Below, piece by piece: positions 43,508-52,001 of a stretch of DNA of 64,000 nt (position 1 is the first letter of the stretch; every line of letters begins with the position of its first letter). The DNA is from GCA-002704185 sp902588515 (GTDB lineage Bacteria; Pseudomonadota; Alphaproteobacteria; Pelagibacterales; Pelagibacteraceae): NCBI GenBank assembly GCA_902588515.1, contig CACIPP010000002.1:1-64000 (forward strand). The letters run 5' to 3'. Below the pieces are notes generated by a model. It did no database searches and was not told the DNA's origin. It worked only from the letters and a program-made list of their open reading frames with translations. A program made the translations under genes and the position numbers.

Positions 43508-43808
43508 ATTTGACAAAAGACAAAAAGGTTTTGAAAAAAAACATGTAATGGATGAGGAAAAGAAATTTAAAATTGAGTCGAGAAGAAATAAATATATTGG
43601 AGAATGGGTTTCAGATATTTTAGATTATAACGAAGATCAAAAAAAAAATTATATTCAAGAAGTAATCAAAGCAGATTTTAAAGAGGCTGGTGACCAGGAC
43701 GTTTTCAGAAAATTAAAAGAAGATCTAAAGAGTAAAAATATACCCGATGACGAAATCAGGAAAAAGATGGATGACTTTAATGAAAAAGCTAAAACTGATT
43801 TTAGCTAA
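43500..43808 (+). CDS. F1-ATPase inhibitor, zeta-subunit family (DUF1476)
   Basis: 102 residues from ATG 43500: MSEFDKRQKGFEKKHVMDEE, then ESRRNKYIGEWVSDIL. The family is restricted to alphaproteobacteria. In Paracoccus denitrificans the zeta protein inhibits F1F0-ATPase hydrolysis through its N-terminal segment, which is the part best kept here. The remaining residues form a helical bundle-like, highly charged region. It is not next to atp genes; it overlaps the VanZ-like gene and the nuclease gene, so it is part of a tightly packed run. Confidence 0.88.
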   Translation: MSEFDKRQKGFEKKHVMDEEKKFKIESRRNKYIGEWVSDILDYNEDQKKNYIQEVIKADFKEAGDQDVFRKLKEDLKSKNIPDDEIRKKMDDFNEKAKTDFS

Positions 43809-44427
43809 CTTTATTATAACCTATTTTATTATTATAAATCCTACCAAAGCTCTGGAAACTATTTCTGGAAAGGTAAGAGTAATAGATGGGGATACAATCG
43901 TTATAAACGGATTTTTTCAAAAAGCCGGGACACCTGGAAAAAAAATTAAGAATCAAAAGATAAGACTTTTTGGTATAGATGCACCAGAAATGAAACAAAT
44001 TTGCAAAGATAATTTTGCAAAAAAATACGAGTGTGGGGTAAAAAGTAAAGAGTTTTTAAAAAAATTAATTTTAAAAAAACTTATGACTCCAAAAAAATTT
44101 GGTGAGGAAGTTCAGAATAATTACAATGTTACTTGCATTAGTAAAGGCAAGGATAGATATGGCCGAATATTGGGAATTTGTGGGTATGATTATCTTAACG
44201 CAAATAGTTTAACATATAGTTTAAATGGTTACATGGTGAAAATGGGACATGCAGTAGCTTACAAAAAATACTCTAAGATGTTTGAGCATCTAGAAAATGA
44301 GGCTAAAGAAAAAAGTAGAGGTATTTGGTCGGGTAAATTCGAAAGACCTCAAAATTGGAGAAAAAAAAATAAAACAAAAAAAAGTAAAATCCAAATATCA
44401 CTACCTCCTTTTGTAATTATAAGATAG
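43780..44427 (+). CDS. Secreted thermonuclease-like (SNase) protein
   Basis: About 215 residues from ATG 43780 (MKKLKLILANFIITYF), which gives a clean signal peptide; an ATG 33 bases upstream is less likely. SNase fold: VRVIDGDTIVI, IRLFGIDAPEMKQ, KDRYGRILGIC and a C-terminal AKEKSRGIWSGKFERPQNWR. The Asp, Arg and Arg of the catalytic set are visible. Probably periplasmic or exported; it could release nucleotides from DNA. Overlaps the zeta gene by 29 nt. Confidence 0.85.
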   Translation: MKKLKLILANFIITYFIIINPTKALETISGKVRVIDGDTIVINGFFQKAGTPGKKIKNQKIRLFGIDAPEMKQICKDNFAKKYECGVKSKEFLKKLILKKLMTPKKFGEEVQNNYNVTCISKGKDRYGRILGICGYDYLNANSLTYSLNGYMVKMGHAVAYKKYSKMFEHLENEAKEKSRGIWSGKFERPQNWRKKNKTKKSKIQISLPPFVIIR

Positions 44428-44437
44428 ACACTTATTA

Positions 44438-45031
44438 ATGAAAAAAAATATTATCATTTGTTCACTATTTTTTTTTATTTCATCTTGTACATCAATTCCA
44501 AAAAACACATTAAATGTATGCAACATTTTTTCTGAAAAATACTTATGGTATAAATTTGCCAAGAAAACAGAGAGAAAATGGGGTGCCCCAATAGAGCTTC
44601 AAATGGCAATTATCAAAAAAGAGAGTGGATTTGATTGGTTAGCAAAGCCTGAAAGAACAAAAATTTTTAAGGTTATACCATGGAAAAGGCCATCAAGTTC
44701 ATTTGGATACTCCCAGGCTGTAGTTGGTACTTGGGATATGTATAAGAAATCTACAGGAAATACCTTAGCCTCTAGAGTATTATTCAAGGACTCTTCAGAT
44801 TTTATAGGATGGTATGTTAATCAAACTTATAAAAGACTAAAAATCAGCAAAAAAAATTATTTTAGACAGTATTTAGCTTATCACGAGGGTTGGAAAAATT
44901 ATAAGCACTATAATAAAAAGTCTAATGTTGTAGGTTACGCAAAGCAAGTGAGTATTCAAGCCAAAAAATATAGGTCTCAATTAAATCGATGTAAGAGAAA
45001 ATTAAATAAGAAGAAGTATATTATATTTTAA
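44438..45031 (+). CDS. Lipoprotein with lytic-transglycosylase (SLT-like) fold
   Basis: 197 residues. Lipoprotein signal with lipobox FISSC, so Cys17 would be acylated. The catalytic Glu62 is in MAIIKKESGFDW, followed by SSFGYSQAVVGTWDMYKK and YLAYHEGWKNY, which match family-1 lytic transglycosylases. Basic C-terminal tail. Its likely role is peptidoglycan remodelling at the outer membrane. The 3' end overlaps the convergent RND gene by 11 nt. Confidence 0.85.
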   Translation: MKKNIIICSLFFFISSCTSIPKNTLNVCNIFSEKYLWYKFAKKTERKWGAPIELQMAIIKKESGFDWLAKPERTKIFKVIPWKRPSSSFGYSQAVVGTWDMYKKSTGNTLASRVLFKDSSDFIGWYVNQTYKRLKISKKNYFRQYLAYHEGWKNYKHYNKKSNVVGYAKQVSIQAKKYRSQLNRCKRKLNKKKYIIF

Positions 45032-48000
45032 TCTGTTTTTTTAACTCGACTTCAACAGCATCAATTCTATCTGTATTTTTTCCAATCACTAAATACATGC
45101 TAGGAATAATATACAAAGTAAAAAAAGTTGTAAAAATCATCCCCATAAAAATAACCACCCCGATTGTTAGTCTGCTAGCCTCGCCTGGTCCACTACCTAA
45201 AATTAAAGGCAATACTCCAACGATAGTTGACAATGACGTCATCAGTATCGGTCTAAACCTGATTTTCGACGCTTCAAGAACTGCTTCTTGAATTTTTTTA
45301 CCAGAGACTCTTAATTGATTTGCAAACTCAACAATTAATATTCCATTTTTTGCAGATAAACCAATTAGTATTATTAATCCAATTTGACTGTAGATATTTA
45401 ATGAGCTACCTGCAACTAGCAAACCAATTAAACCGCCAAATATTGCAAATGGAACGCTCAACATAATTGTTAAAGGATGTCTCCAACTTTCAAATTGCGC
45501 TGCCATTGCAAGATAAGCTGTAATTAAGGCTAAAACAAAAATTATATACAAGTCAAAGTTTGTTTTCTTATATTCTTCTGATGCACCTTTGTAAGAAACT
45601 CTTGCATCCTCTGGAAGTTTATCACTAACTATATTGTTCAAGAATTTTAATGCCTCATCTATTGAATAGTTTTCCGAAATCCTTGCAGAAATTGTTACTG
45701 CTCGCTGTCTATCATATCGACTTAGCAGAGGAGCCGTTGCTTTTTCTGATATACTTACAATATTTGAGATTGGAATTAATTTTCCAGAGGTATTTGACCT
45801 CACATAAATTTTATTTAAATTCGACGGTTCTTGTCTATTTTTAATATCGCTTTGTAGAACGATCGAGTATTCTTTGCCTTGCTTTGTGAATTTGGTAACT
45901 TTTCTTGAACCAAACATTGTTTCAATCGATCTTCCGATTGCTTGAATACTCACTCCAAGATCTGCAGCTTTTTCGTTATTAATTTCAATATTCAGTTCCG
46001 GTTTATTGAGATTATAATCATCCTCTACACTTAATAAATTTGGATTTTTCAAAGCTTCGTTTTTTATAATATTTTTCCAGTTCTCTAATTCTTCATAAGT
46101 ATTTCCAAGAATCACAAATTGAATTGGCTTTTCAACGCCTCCAGCTCTAATTGCTTGTGGCATTACCGGGAAAGCTATGACCCCAGATACTTTACTTATT
46201 TTTTGAAATGAATTCCTTAGTATAACCTTGCCATCTCTTTTTCTATCACTCCAATTTTCAAGTAAAACTAAAATAAACGATGAATTAACTTGCTTACTAC
46301 TTCTACCAAATCCAGGGACTCTTAAAAGAAGTCTTCTTATCTCCCCTTTACCAACCTCTGGTAAAAACATTTTTTCTATTTCTTCTGCTTTTGATGCCGT
46401 ATAGTTAAAACCGGACCCTTCAGGAGCTTTAACAATAATAAAGAAAACGCCCCTATCTTCTTTTGGCAACAGTTCTTTCTTAGTAATAAAGAAAAGTGAT
46501 GACGTAATAATCAATATCAAAACTAAAAATGTAATTATACTTTTAGATTTTGAAATAACGTATTCTAAACTATCAAAATATAATTTTTCTAAATTTTTAA
46601 AAAAATTGTTAAATTTTATGACTATATTTGATTTACTTTTTTTAACTTTTAGGTATTTCGAACCAATCATCGGTGACAATGAAAGAGCAACGAAACTCGA
46701 TATACAGACAGCAAAAGACAAAGTCACAGCCATTTCAAGAAATAATTTACCTATTAAACCTTTGATGAAAACTAACGGTAAAAACACTGACACTAAAACA
46801 ACAGTTGTTGCAATAATTGGAAATGCTACCTGTTTTGAACCTTTATAAGCAGCTACTAACCTATTTTCACCCTTTTCCATTCTTCTCGATATATTTTCGC
46901 CCATAACTATTGCGTCATCCACGACAATTCCAATTGCAAGGACTAATGCCATTAACGTAAATAAATTTAATGAGAAACCAGCAAGATATATTGCGAGAAA
47001 TGTTGAAATTAACCCTACTGGGATTGTTACAGCCGGGATAATAACACCAGTCAAGTTTCCCAAAAAAAGGTAAATTATAATTATGACGAGAACTATTGAT
47101 ATAAGAATTGTTTTATATACTTCAAATATAGCACTCTGAATGTACTCTGATCTATCGAATGAGATAGCTAAATCAGATCCTGGAGGCAGGGTTGGCCTTA
47201 TCTTTTCTACTTTTTTCTTTATGCTTTGGGCAACCTCAATCGTGTTTGCAGTCGATTGTTGATAAATTCCTATTCCTACTGTTTGATTACCGTTGCCTTT
47301 AAAAAGAGTATTGGTAGTTAGTGCACCAAACTCAACACGGGCTATATCTTTTAATTTTATAATAGATCCGTCAGGCGCTCTTTTAAGAACAAGTTCATTA
47401 TAATCATTTAAATTTTTGTATGCTTTTTGCACTTTTATAACTAGATCGACGTCTTTAGACTCAATTTTTCCAGCTGGAAACTCCACATTTTCAGTTTTTA
47501 ATACGTCCTCTAATTCATCAGTAGTTATATTTCTTGCAGCCATTGCTACAGGATCTAACCAAAGTCTAAGTGACAATTGTCTTTCACCACCTAACCTAAT
47601 TAATCCCACACCTGGAATATTCGCGAATTGATCTTTTAAATAACGATCAGCATAATCTGTTAATTCTAAATCTGACATTCTGCTACTTTGGAATGCAAGC
47701 CACATAGTTGTACGTCTATTTGCTGAGGACTTATAAACTTGTGGTGGCTCAGCTTGGTCTGGCAGTTCATCGCTAATTCTTGCAACCCTATCTCTTACGT
47801 CATTAGCAGCTACATCTAAGTCAATACCTAAATCGAACTCAAGAGTGATAGATGATCTGCCGTCTTCACTAATAGAGTCTATAGAAATTACCCCCGGCGT
47901 TCCTCCAATTCTCTCTTCAATTTTTTGTGTAATTTGTTTATCTATAATTTTAGCTGACGCTCCGTCGTAATCAGTCCTAATATTAATTTTTGCTGTATCT

Positions 48001-48119
48001 ATATCTGGTAGTTCACGAAGCGGAATCTTATTAAAGGTAAATACTCCAAATAAAACCAATACCAAACTCATTACAGTAGCAATTACTGGTCTTTTAATTG
48101 AAAGTTCAGTTAAAAACAT
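45021..48119 (-). CDS. RND-family efflux pump inner-membrane subunit
   Basis: Proton-driven exporter of the AcrB/MexB-like hydrophobe/amphiphile efflux family. 1032 residues with N-terminal LTELSIKRPVIATVMSLVLV, 12 predicted helices, two large periplasmic loops, and the proton-relay Asp pair in LAIGIVVDDAIVMGENI. LIGLSAKNGILIVEFANQLR and FRPILMTSLSTIVGVLPL are typical. Its start overlaps the adaptor stop by 1 nt, so the two form an operon. No outer-membrane channel gene is adjacent. Confidence 0.95.
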   Translation of the reverse strand: MFLTELSIKRPVIATVMSLVLVLFGVFTFNKIPLRELPDIDTAKINIRTDYDGASAKIIDKQITQKIEERIGGTPGVISIDSISEDGRSSITLEFDLGIDLDVAANDVRDRVARISDELPDQAEPPQVYKSSANRRTTMWLAFQSSRMSDLELTDYADRYLKDQFANIPGVGLIRLGGERQLSLRLWLDPVAMAARNITTDELEDVLKTENVEFPAGKIESKDVDLVIKVQKAYKNLNDYNELVLKRAPDGSIIKLKDIARVEFGALTTNTLFKGNGNQTVGIGIYQQSTANTIEVAQSIKKKVEKIRPTLPPGSDLAISFDRSEYIQSAIFEVYKTILISIVLVIIIIYLFLGNLTGVIIPAVTIPVGLISTFLAIYLAGFSLNLFTLMALVLAIGIVVDDAIVMGENISRRMEKGENRLVAAYKGSKQVAFPIIATTVVLVSVFLPLVFIKGLIGKLFLEMAVTLSFAVCISSFVALSLSPMIGSKYLKVKKSKSNIVIKFNNFFKNLEKLYFDSLEYVISKSKSIITFLVLILIITSSLFFITKKELLPKEDRGVFFIIVKAPEGSGFNYTASKAEEIEKMFLPEVGKGEIRRLLLRVPGFGRSSKQVNSSFILVLLENWSDRKRDGKVILRNSFQKISKVSGVIAFPVMPQAIRAGGVEKPIQFVILGNTYEELENWKNIIKNEALKNPNLLSVEDDYNLNKPELNIEINNEKAADLGVSIQAIGRSIETMFGSRKVTKFTKQGKEYSIVLQSDIKNRQEPSNLNKIYVRSNTSGKLIPISNIVSISEKATAPLLSRYDRQRAVTISARISENYSIDEALKFLNNIVSDKLPEDARVSYKGASEEYKKTNFDLYIIFVLALITAYLAMAAQFESWRHPLTIMLSVPFAIFGGLIGLLVAGSSLNIYSQIGLIILIGLSAKNGILIVEFANQLRVSGKKIQEAVLEASKIRFRPILMTSLSTIVGVLPLILGSGPGEASRLTIGVVIFMGMIFTTFFTLYIIPSMYLVIGKNTDRIDAVEVELKKQIKI

Positions 48120-48997
48120 TATTGAAATTTATTTATTCTTATTTTTGTACCAGTTCTAACCTTATTTGTGCCCTCTGCTAAAATTACATCACCCTCATTT
48201 AGCCCTTCTAAAATTTCTACTTTACCATAGTTTCTTTTACCGATCATTACTTTCGTCCTAATGATTTTATCATCTACAATTTTGTAAACAAACTTATCTG
48301 TACTTTGAATAATCAGTGCCTGTTCCGGTACCCCTAACGATTGTGTTTCATTAAAAATTAAATTTATGTTTATTAGCATACCAGGGATTAATTTTTGTGA
48401 CTTGTTATCAATTTTTGCTTGTACAAGTATTGATCTCGTGGTCGGATCGACTCTAGAACTAATCGTCTCAATCTTACCGAAAAACTTTTCATCGAAAGCT
48501 GAAGTTGTAGCTTCAACCTTTAAATTTCTTTTTAGGATTTTAATATAATTCTCAGGTACTTTAATATCGACTTTCAATATCTTAATATCATCTAATGTTG
48601 CTATTATAGTTTGATCACCTCCCAAAATTCCAGGAGTTATTTCTCTTTTACCAATCTTACCGTCAAACGGAGCTACCACTTTCCCAGAGGTTAACACCGC
48701 AATAGTAGATCCTTTTTTAATATTTTTGTAATTATTTAAATCTATTAATTTAATCAATTCATTTTTTTTTATTCTTATGGAGTAACTTCTGTTTGCTATT
48801 GCTGTACCGAACGTTTCAAGTTTATCGAAGAAATTTGCTTTGCTAACTTTAGTAGCCACAATCCCAATTGGTTTTGATCGGGCCTCCTGAATTTTTTTTG
48901 ATATAATGTTCGACATCACCGCGCGACCTACTATTATCGAAGTGATAATAAAAATGATTACGGATAATATCGTAATAAATTTTGTTTTAGTTTTCAT
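48119..48997 (-). CDS. RND efflux periplasmic adaptor (membrane-fusion) protein
   Basis: 292 residues: N-terminal membrane anchor (about 7-28), short hairpin region, lipoyl-like segment (VVAPFDGKIGKREITPGIL), beta-barrel domain with SSRVDPTTRSILVQAKIDN and a C-terminal LNEGDVILAEGTNKVRTG. Short for the family because the coiled-coil hairpin is reduced. Probably bridges the RND pump to a TolC-like channel coded elsewhere. The 76-bp spacer before it is AT-rich and may hold its promoter. Confidence 0.93.
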   Translation of the reverse strand: MKTKTKFITILSVIIFIITSIIVGRAVMSNIISKKIQEARSKPIGIVATKVSKANFFDKLETFGTAIANRSYSIRIKKNELIKLIDLNNYKNIKKGSTIAVLTSGKVVAPFDGKIGKREITPGILGGDQTIIATLDDIKILKVDIKVPENYIKILKRNLKVEATTSAFDEKFFGKIETISSRVDPTTRSILVQAKIDNKSQKLIPGMLININLIFNETQSLGVPEQALIIQSTDKFVYKIVDDKIIRTKVMIGKRNYGKVEILEGLNEGDVILAEGTNKVRTGTKIRINKFQ

Positions 48998-49073
48998 TTT
49001 ATGATTTTAACATTTCAACGTATAATTGAATACTTAAATATTTAAAACACGTAAAATTGTCTTAAAAAAATAA

Positions 49074-49907
49074 TTATTTATTAATTAAACCCTCTCTAAT
49101 GGCCCATTCAGTCCAAGAACCATCAAAAATTTTAAACTCTTTATTAGTTACAATTTCATATGCCTTTCCTATTAGACATGCTGTTACACCTGAACCACAG
49201 GAGAATACAACGTTTGTCTTTTCATCGATTTTATTTTTGTTAAAAATTTTCTGTAATTCCTCTTTTTTTTTATAACACCCAGTTACCTGATCCACTAGGT
49301 CGGTATATGGTATATTAATACTATTGGGTATAGATCCACTTTTTATTTCTTTACGTGGTTCAGGACTAGTTCCATCGAACCTTCCACTCGGCCGTGCATC
49401 AACCAATACAAATTTTTGTTTAGTGATATTTTTTTTTACATCATCGTAACTGACAATATTTTCTCTTCTTAAATTAGCTTTATAAAATGTTGGAGATATT
49501 ATTTTAGGATTTCCTTTTTCTATTGGTAGCTTATCTAATTTCCATTTTTTCAAACCACCATCTAAAATTGAAACTTTTTTGTGCCCATAAGATTTAAACA
49601 TCCACCACGCACGTGATGATGAAAAAATACCAAATGCATCATAAACAATTAAATGATTATTATTTTGTACTCCCAGTTTACCAAGTTTTTCACTGAATTT
49701 TTCATTACTTAAAAGTGTATGAGGATATGGGCAGTCTATATCAGAAAATTCATCAATATCGAAATAGATTGAATCTGGTATTCGTTCTTTAATGTATTCT
49801 TCTTTACCGTTTTTACCTAAATTAGGTAAGTACCAGCTACAATCTAAAATTTTTAAATCTTTATTATTTAGACTTGTGTATAACCATTGTGTATTTACTA
49901 AGCTCAT
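49074..49907 (-). CDS. sseA: 3-mercaptopyruvate / thiosulfate sulfurtransferase
   Basis: Two-domain rhodanese. 277 residues. First domain: LDCSWYLP, IPDSIYFDIDEFSD, RAWWMFKSYGHKKVSILDGG. Second domain: VLVDARPSGRFDGTSPEPR and the active-site loop CGSGVTACL (Cys near residue 238). The CGSGVTA loop is the one expected for mercaptopyruvate sulfurtransferase rather than thiosulfate-specific rhodanese. Divergent from the DMT transporter with 35 bp between starts. Confidence 0.94.
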   Translation of the reverse strand: MSLVNTQWLYTSLNNKDLKILDCSWYLPNLGKNGKEEYIKERIPDSIYFDIDEFSDIDCPYPHTLLSNEKFSEKLGKLGVQNNNHLIVYDAFGIFSSSRAWWMFKSYGHKKVSILDGGLKKWKLDKLPIEKGNPKIISPTFYKANLRRENIVSYDDVKKNITKQKFVLVDARPSGRFDGTSPEPRKEIKSGSIPNSINIPYTDLVDQVTGCYKKKEELQKIFNKNKIDEKTNVVFSCGSGVTACLIGKAYEIVTNKEFKIFDGSWTEWAIREGLINK

Positions 49908-49942
49908 TTCAATTTAAATTTTTTAGTATTATAATAAATCAT

Positions 49943-50827
49943 ATGCTCACTCAAAATCAACAAGGTATTATATTTATGTTGCTAAGTGTCATATGCTTTT
50001 CAACGATGGATATATTAGTTAAATTTTTATCTGCATCCTATCCTACATTTCAGCTAGTTCTTTTCAGAGGTGTATTTGGTCTAATACCAATTTTTTTTAT
50101 TATTCCTAAAAATCGCTATAAAAATTTATTTTATACTTCTAAAATTAAATTACATTCGGTTAGAGCTATTGCAGGAGCATTTGCAATGATATTCTTATTT
50201 CTAGGATTAAAATACTTGCCAATTGCAGATGCAATAGCTATTAGTTTTGCTGCACCAGTATTTGCAACGATCTTCTCAATTATATTTTTAAAAGAAACAG
50301 TAAGAATTTTTAGATGGATAGCGATTATTACAGGTCTTGGAGGAGTATTAATAATTTTAAAACCAGGTACAGATTTATTTTCTTTTTATGCTATTTATCC
50401 AATATTATTTTGCATTGGTTTCGGCATAATATCTATTGCAATAAAAAAACTCTCATCTACTGAGCCTGATTACTTAATAGCTCTATATTTTACCGTAGTG
50501 TTAATTATTATCGGATCAATCAGTTGCTTTTTTCAATGGGAGACAATTAAGCAACCAGATTTGATATTTTTGATTTTGATTGGTATATCAGGATCTCTTG
50601 GAAATATATTTCTGACAAAATCAATAAGGTACGCCGAAGTATCAAAAGTTACACCAATTAAATATTTAAGTTTAATTTTCGCAACAATATCAGGTATTTT
50701 TATTTTTAATGAAATTCCGTCTTCATATACCCTTTTAGGATCTCTACTCATAATTACTAGCACAGCAATTATAATAAGAAGAGAAGCTATAAGAAAAATT
50801 AAAACAACACCTCTTAGACAAGTCTGA
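49943..50827 (+). CDS. EamA-family (DMT superfamily) transporter
   Basis: 294 residues from ATG 49943 (MLTQNQQGIIFMLLSVIC); a longer in-frame ORF overlaps sseA and is not needed. Ten predicted helices in two EamA repeats; the first begins FSTMDILVKFLS and the repeat ends FAAPVFATIFSIIFLKET are typical. Substrate unknown; family members export amino acids or other metabolites. Its stop overlaps the glycosylase start by 1 nt. Confidence 0.88.
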   Translation: MLTQNQQGIIFMLLSVICFSTMDILVKFLSASYPTFQLVLFRGVFGLIPIFFIIPKNRYKNLFYTSKIKLHSVRAIAGAFAMIFLFLGLKYLPIADAIAISFAAPVFATIFSIIFLKETVRIFRWIAIITGLGGVLIILKPGTDLFSFYAIYPILFCIGFGIISIAIKKLSSTEPDYLIALYFTVVLIIIGSISCFFQWETIKQPDLIFLILIGISGSLGNIFLTKSIRYAEVSKVTPIKYLSLIFATISGIFIFNEIPSSYTLLGSLLIITSTAIIIRREAIRKIKTTPLRQV

Positions 50828-51444
50828 TGGCAAAACCTTTATATTGGAAAAAAGCCAAAATGCATTTATCAAAAAAAGATAAAATTTTGAGAAAACTTAT
50901 TGCAAAATATAAAGGATCTTTAGTTTCAAGAGATGATGCGTATTACTCACTTTTAAAATCCATAGTTGGTCAGCAGATATCAGTTGCAGCTGCAAATTCG
51001 GTTTGGAAAAAACTAGAGAATAAAGCAAATAAAATTAGACCATTAAAAATTAGTAAATTAAGTAAACGTCAATTATCGTCATGCGGATTATCAAGACAAA
51101 AAATTGAATATATTAAAATTATAACCAAAAAATTCATTGATAAATCAATTTCTGTTCAAAAATTAAAACAATTAAGTGATGAAGATGCTATTAAATATTT
51201 AACTACAATTAAAGGAGTGGGAAAGTGGACAGCAGAAATGTTCTTATTTTTCAATCAATTACGACCGAATATATTTCCCGTGCAAGATATTGGATTGTTA
51301 AGGGCCATATCAATTCACTATAAAACAAAATATCCACCCAACTCTAGTCAATTAAATTATTTTAGGAATAAATGGAGCCCATATTGTACTGTTGCAACCT
51401 GGTATTTATGGCGAAGTATTGATCCAGTTCCAGTAAAGTATTAG
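50827..51444 (+). CDS. DNA-3-methyladenine glycosylase II-like (HhH-GPD)
   Basis: Removes alkylated bases from DNA. 205 residues. YYSLLKSIVGQQISVAAANSVW, the helix-hairpin-helix LTTIKGVGKWTAEMFLFF and the catalytic Asp in FPVQDIGLLRA match AlkA/MAG-type enzymes. The C-terminal WSPYCTVATWYLWRSID is also typical. No Fe-S cluster cysteines, so not an EndoIII/MutY type. Translationally coupled to the DMT gene. Confidence 0.92.
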   Translation: MAKPLYWKKAKMHLSKKDKILRKLIAKYKGSLVSRDDAYYSLLKSIVGQQISVAAANSVWKKLENKANKIRPLKISKLSKRQLSSCGLSRQKIEYIKIITKKFIDKSISVQKLKQLSDEDAIKYLTTIKGVGKWTAEMFLFFNQLRPNIFPVQDIGLLRAISIHYKTKYPPNSSQLNYFRNKWSPYCTVATWYLWRSIDPVPVKY

Positions 51445-51452
51445 ATTGTTTT

Positions 51453-51974
51453 ATGGCAGAAAAACTTATTATAAGTTGGGATGAATACAATAAAACTGTT
51501 GAAGAATTAGCGGTTAAAATTCATAGTAGTGGTTTCAAAGTTAATTTATTAATTGGCATTATGAGAGGTGGTGCGCCCATTATAGATGTTTTAAGTAGAA
51601 TATTTAAAATTAAATGTGCATATTTAGCTGTTGAATCTTATACAGGAAAAAGTATCGAGGATAATCAAGGAGATATAGTATTTTCAAGAGAACTAAGCTC
51701 TACTGCAAAAAATTTAGGGGGGAATATTCTACTGTGTGATGACTTATCCGATACCGGGGTGACTCTCACTGAGAGTATTAAATGGCTAAAAAAATACGAT
51801 CCTATCAAAAATAATATCAATGAAATAAAAACTGCAGTTTTATGGAAAAAAAAACATTCTACTTTTGAGCCAGATTTTTGTGCCAAGAAGCTTGATACAA
51901 ATCCTTGGATTGTTCAACCATTTGAAAAGTACGAAGAAATTAGAATTGAAGATATAAAAAAAGGCACCACATAA
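51453..51974 (+). CDS. Purine-type phosphoribosyltransferase
   Basis: 173 residues. PRPP-binding motif ILLCDDLSDTGVTL, upstream GIMRGGAPIIDVLSRI and the C-terminal NPWIVQPFEKYE resemble xanthine/guanine/hypoxanthine phosphoribosyltransferases; the base preference is not clear. Its stop codon (51972-51974) lies inside the left arm of a terminator hairpin. It is convergent with an NCS2 purine permease, which supports purine salvage. Confidence 0.87.
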   Translation: MAEKLIISWDEYNKTVEELAVKIHSSGFKVNLLIGIMRGGAPIIDVLSRIFKIKCAYLAVESYTGKSIEDNQGDIVFSRELSSTAKNLGGNILLCDDLSDTGVTLTESIKWLKKYDPIKNNINEIKTAVLWKKKHSTFEPDFCAKKLDTNPWIVQPFEKYEEIRIEDIKKGTT

Positions 51975-51990
51975 AATATGTGGTGCCTTT
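51960..51990. terminator. Bidirectional intrinsic terminator containing the phosphoribosyltransferase stop codon
   Basis: Perfect 14-bp stem AAAGGCACCACATA (51960-51973), loop AAA, TATGTGGTGCCTTT (51977-51990). On the minus strand it runs into seven T, so it ends the NCS2 permease transcript well. On the plus strand the T tract is only three, followed by A/T-rich DNA. The stop codon of the plus-strand gene is embedded in the hairpin. Confidence 0.9.
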
Positions 51991-52001
51991 AAATCAAATT
52001 T

